Shown piece by piece: positions 7,598-10,000 of a stretch of 10,000 nt of DNA. Made by a program: the position numbers and the translations under genes. Location of the stretch: contig NZ_JAIWOI010000309.1 in NCBI RefSeq assembly GCF_020217005.1, positions 1-10,000 of the forward strand. The letters are read 5' to 3'. The notes beneath the pieces were generated by a model that saw only the letters and a program-made list of their open reading frames with translations, made no database searches and was not told the origin of the DNA. The DNA comes from Rheinheimera sp. (GTDB lineage Bacteria; Pseudomonadota; Gammaproteobacteria; Enterobacterales; Alteromonadaceae). Position 1 is the stretch's first letter, and every line of letters begins with the position of its first letter.

Positions 7598-8542
7598 TTA
7601 AACTTCTACAGATAAAAGAGCTGTATAAATTGAACAACGCCCCTGATGAGATGAATAATAACTAATCAATAGCTCATTACCATGAAGTACCATGCCGGCG
7701 TAGCTGGTATCTCCGCCCGAAGGCAAGCTGATTAGCTCTCTGAGATCGCCTTTGCATGGATCCAGAGTCACAAGACTAGTCCTGATGTTTTCGTCATAAA
7801 GACGGACAACTGCCAACATCTGGCCTGAAGGGGTAAAAATGGCCTGAGGCCCGCCAATACGACAACCTATATCCAGCCAGTTCCAGTGCTGGTAAGGCGG
7901 AAGAGCATAACCCAGTTGGCCATGATCAGGATCTTTACGTAATAAACACCAGGCTCTGTCTTGCTGATCAAATAACAAGGCCGCTTCATTGGGGTAACCC
8001 TGATCATAGATTCGGGAGGCGAGGACTTCAAACTGGCCTGCAGTATTTTGCTGATACAAGCGAATATGCCGATCCGCGCCACATTTATAAGCAATTGCAT
8101 AAGCCTGATCCCGCAGATAACTTAAGCGCCATAACCAATATTCTGCTTCACCTGCTTCCTGGGGGGCAGACCAGTGTTTGCCATCAGATGAGAGCCATAG
8201 ATAAGACTGGTAGGCCTTATTGGTCTTGTCGTGGAAGGCGGCCGCTGCCAATAACTGTAATTTGCCGTCCGGCGTTACTGTGAGTTTTCCATCCCGTAAA
8301 TCTGCAATTGGGTTATGCAGTACAGCCACAGTCCGCCATTTTTTGCCTTGAACCGAACTCATGATACGTAAAAAACCATCTTTTGAGTGATGACCGGATG
8401 CCTGGCGGAATACCAGGTAAAAGCGTTGTCTGAAGTAACATAAATCGGTAAACGCATTGTGTCTGCCGGTTTTCCAGGCTCGTTGCACCCAAACTAATTT
8501 TAAGGAGAGTGTTGTTGCTGCTCTGTCTGTTTTTGTTGTCAT
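7598..8542 (-). CDS. Sialidase-like (BNR / Asp-box) beta-propeller protein
   Basis: This 314-aa protein reads as a six-bladed beta-propeller of the exo-alpha-sialidase superfamily. Features in order: HNAFTDLCYFRQRFYLVFRQ (28-47); an imperfect Asp-box SSVQGKKW (62-69); DLRDGKLTVTPDGKL (81-95); a good Asp-box SSDGKHW (118-124); YWLWRLSYL (135-143); YPNEAALLFD (183-192); GGPQAIFTPSGQ (230-241); and GGDTSYAGMVLHGNELLISYYSSHQG (276-301). These are the landmarks of a poorly characterised group annotated as sialidases in planctomycetes and other bacteria. The classical F/Y-R-I-P motif of true sialidases is absent, so activity on sialic acid is doubtful. There is no signal peptide: the N-terminus is polar, which implies a cytoplasmic location or non-classical export. 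The ATG at 8542 has no clear ribosome binding site. It is 254 bp upstream of the TonB receptor on the same strand and divergent from the HlyD-like gene. Fold confident, function not. Confidence 0.75.
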   Translation of the reverse strand: MTTKTDRAATTLSLKLVWVQRAWKTGRHNAFTDLCYFRQRFYLVFRQASGHHSKDGFLRIMSSVQGKKWRTVAVLHNPIADLRDGKLTVTPDGKLQLLAAAAFHDKTNKAYQSYLWLSSDGKHWSAPQEAGEAEYWLWRLSYLRDQAYAIAYKCGADRHIRLYQQNTAGQFEVLASRIYDQGYPNEAALLFDQQDRAWCLLRKDPDHGQLGYALPPYQHWNWLDIGCRIGGPQAIFTPSGQMLAVVRLYDENIRTSLVTLDPCKGDLRELISLPSGGDTSYAGMVLHGNELLISYYSSHQGRCSIYTALLSVEV

Positions 8543-8710
8543 TCAAGCAAACCGTCTGTATTTTTATTGTTAATTAATTGTTTATTTTTTGATGTTAAGC
8601 TAAGCTCAGTTGTACTTCAGTAACAGATTCTTTAATAGTGTTGGGTGTATGCCTGTCGACGCTCAGTGGTAAGTCTATTTGCAGTGTAGAAAACTGCACG
8701 GGGTTTCACT
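8543..8710. other. Divergent intergenic region with an AT-rich core
   Basis: This 168-bp spacer must carry promoters for both flanking genes. An AT-rich core (about 8560-8595) contains ATTGTT twice, eleven bases apart, around a TTAATTAA palindrome. That phasing could suit a DNA-bending or H-NS-like protein. I found no convincing -35/-10 pair for either gene and no small ORF with a double-glycine leader. Confidence 0.4.
8680..8703 (+). promoter_or_regulatory. Hairpin abutting the weak ribosome binding site of the HlyD-like gene
   Basis: A perfect 6-bp stem, TGCAGT (8680-8685) and ACTGCA (8693-8698), encloses a 7-base loop. It is followed at once by CGGGG (8699-8703), the only Shine-Dalgarno-like sequence before the ATG at 8711. 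The hairpin could modulate ribosome access, or it may be chance. Confidence 0.35.
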
Positions 8711-9970
8711 ATGGCGACAGAGCAAAGTTTATTTCGACCCCAGGCTTTGCAGGCACAGCAGCAAAGGCTTGAAGGGCAGGTGAGTATTGTGCAACCTGTT
8801 AGTACCTCTGTCTTGTGCTTTTGTTTAGTCTTTATAGTCTCCTGTTTAATACTACTGCTGCAACAGGCGCAGTTTTCGCGCAAAGAGACAGTGATTGGCT
8901 ACCTCAAGCCTTCCGGAGGTGTGGTAAGGATCCACAGCCAACGTTCTGCTGTGATTAAACAGCTTTATGTTCAGGATGGTGCTGCAGTAAAACAGGGGCA
9001 AAAACTGGCTTTGCTGAGCAGTGATGAATATTTGGCTGCAGGACAAAGTCTGACCGAATATTTGCAAAGTGGGGTGTCCCTGCAATTACTGCTAAACACA
9101 CAAAAACGACATGAGCTGATCCACAGTTTTGCGCAGCAGCGTCAACAACTGTCTGCCCAAATAGACAGTGTCAAACTACAGTTTACCGACAATCAACGTC
9201 AGCAAAAGTTACTGTCTGAACGCATCAACTTACAAAACCAACGTTTGCACTCTCAGCAACAGCTGGTGCTCAAAGGTCATCTGCCGACGCAACAGCTTGA
9301 GCTGCTTCAAGATCAACATCTGATGTTACAACAGCAACTTGCAGAGCTACAAACTCTTGCTCAGTCTATTCGTCAGCAGCAGATTCAGTTGGAAAATCAG
9401 CGACAGAGGTTGCCCGTCGAGCAGCAACTTCAGCTTCAGCAGTTACAAGCTGAGAGGTTAGAGTTTGAACAACAAAAAACTGAGTTACAGGCCCGAGGTG
9501 AGGTGTTGTTGACTGCACCTGTAGCTGGCAGAGTCACTAATTTAGTCGTCAGTCTGGGTCAACACCTGCATGGAGCTCAGGTCCTGATGCAACTGCTACC
9601 TGAATCCAACTCATTGTATGCACATTTATTGGTGCCAACCCGCGCTTTTGGCTTTGTCCAGCCAGGCCAAATCACCTGGTTGAGGTTTGATGCTTTTCCA
9701 TATCAACGCTTTGGCCTGTATCAGGGCAAGGTCAGTCAGTTGTCAAAAGCAGTGCTAATGGCGCAAGACCCTGATAGTCCGGTGCAAATTCAGGAGCCGG
9801 TTTACCAGGTTCAGGTTCAACTGAATCAACAGTTTATTGAAGCCTATGGCGAACAACTACCACTTCAGGCCGGCATGTTGTTAAGTGCAGACATAGTGTT
9901 GGAGAAACGATCAATCCTTAGCTGGCTGCTCGAGCCATTATTCAGCATAAAAGGGCGTTTTCAGATTTAA
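8711..9970 (+). CDS. HlyD/CvaA-type membrane fusion protein (periplasmic adaptor of a type I exporter)
   Basis: This 419-aa adaptor would link an inner-membrane ABC transporter to a TolC-like outer-membrane channel. The short cytoplasmic N-terminus LFRPQALQAQQQRLEGQVSI (7-26) is the hallmark of the colicin-V exporter CvaA branch. One membrane helix follows (about 31-52). The first half of the lipoyl and barrel domain lies at 58-105 (VIGYLKPSGGVVRI, VQDGAAVKQGQKL). A long Gln-rich coiled-coil hairpin spans 135-262. The second lipoyl half is at 264-297 (LLTAPVAGRVTNLVV, GQHL), and a beta-barrel domain follows with FDAFPYQRFGLYQGKV (326-341). The end SILSWLLEPLFSIKGRF is typical of the group. 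It starts a plus-strand unit only 30 bp from the window edge. From the family, a peptidase-domain ABC transporter and peptide substrates are expected next, but none is in view. Length is normal and there is no sign of truncation. Confidence 0.9.
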   Translation: MATEQSLFRPQALQAQQQRLEGQVSIVQPVSTSVLCFCLVFIVSCLILLLQQAQFSRKETVIGYLKPSGGVVRIHSQRSAVIKQLYVQDGAAVKQGQKLALLSSDEYLAAGQSLTEYLQSGVSLQLLLNTQKRHELIHSFAQQRQQLSAQIDSVKLQFTDNQRQQKLLSERINLQNQRLHSQQQLVLKGHLPTQQLELLQDQHLMLQQQLAELQTLAQSIRQQQIQLENQRQRLPVEQQLQLQQLQAERLEFEQQKTELQARGEVLLTAPVAGRVTNLVVSLGQHLHGAQVLMQLLPESNSLYAHLLVPTRAFGFVQPGQITWLRFDAFPYQRFGLYQGKVSQLSKAVLMAQDPDSPVQIQEPVYQVQVQLNQQFIEAYGEQLPLQAGMLLSADIVLEKRSILSWLLEPLFSIKGRFQI

Positions 9971-10000
9971 ATCAGGCTGTGTGAAGCAGTGGAGCACAGA

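Noticed and set aside
7217..7665. Plus-strand ORFs in the receptor upstream region (7217-7486, 7477-7665)
   Set aside because: They overlap the receptor's signal-peptide coding region and promoter or the end of the sialidase-like gene, and have no RBS or family features.
8632..8883. 83-aa Cys-rich minus-strand ORF
   Set aside because: It is the antisense shadow of the adaptor's N-terminal region; the Cys runs come from complemented Gln/Ala codons.
9080..9500. Repeated CAGCAG/CAACAA-rich stretch as a possible DNA repeat array
   Set aside because: It encodes the Gln-rich coiled coil of the HlyD-like protein; there is no regular DNA period, so the composition is explained by protein structure.
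1..10000. CRISPR array, tRNA, rRNA, insertion sequence, origin
   Set aside because: No regularly spaced direct repeats, no cloverleaf or rRNA-like segments, no transposase-like protein and no DnaA-box cluster were seen.

Overview
The window looks like a chromosomal segment of a gammaproteobacterium, most likely an Alteromonadales-type organism near Rheinheimera or Alishewanella. That placement is inferred from protein character, moderate GC, a ppc of gammaproteobacterial length, a large TonB-dependent receptor, and a bulky imperfect-palindromic intergenic element of a type I recall from those genera. No database search was possible. There are six protein genes, no RNA genes, no recognisable insertion sequence and no CRISPR array.

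Left part (1-1802, + strand): the 3' end of a 2-keto-4-pentenoate hydratase / fumarylacetoacetate hydrolase-fold enzyme, then 40 bp later a CPA2-type cation:proton antiporter, probably co-transcribed. The antiporter's stop codon sits inside a 24-bp palindrome. The next ~600 bp hold no full gene. They contain two short minus-strand reading frames that look like decayed coding sequence, then a ~122-bp imperfect inverted repeat just upstream of ppc.

Middle (2401-7343): ppc (phosphoenolpyruvate carboxylase, 876 aa, + strand) converges with a TonB-dependent outer-membrane receptor (747 aa, - strand). They share a symmetric bidirectional terminator at 5056-5085. The receptor has its own candidate extended -10 promoter, and a 56-bp dyad lies at the very start of its predicted leader.

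Right part (7598-9970): a minus-strand sialidase-like beta-propeller protein without an export signal, divergent from a plus-strand HlyD/CvaA-type membrane fusion protein. The fusion protein is probably the first gene of a type I peptide or bacteriocin export locus that continues past the right edge.

The genes do not form one pathway. Central metabolism (ppc) is set among transport and envelope functions. No clearly new system is visible. The points most worth a second look are the ppc leader element, the receptor leader dyad, the antiporter's Asn-Asn motif, the gene remnants at 1803-2130, and the export locus running off the edge.
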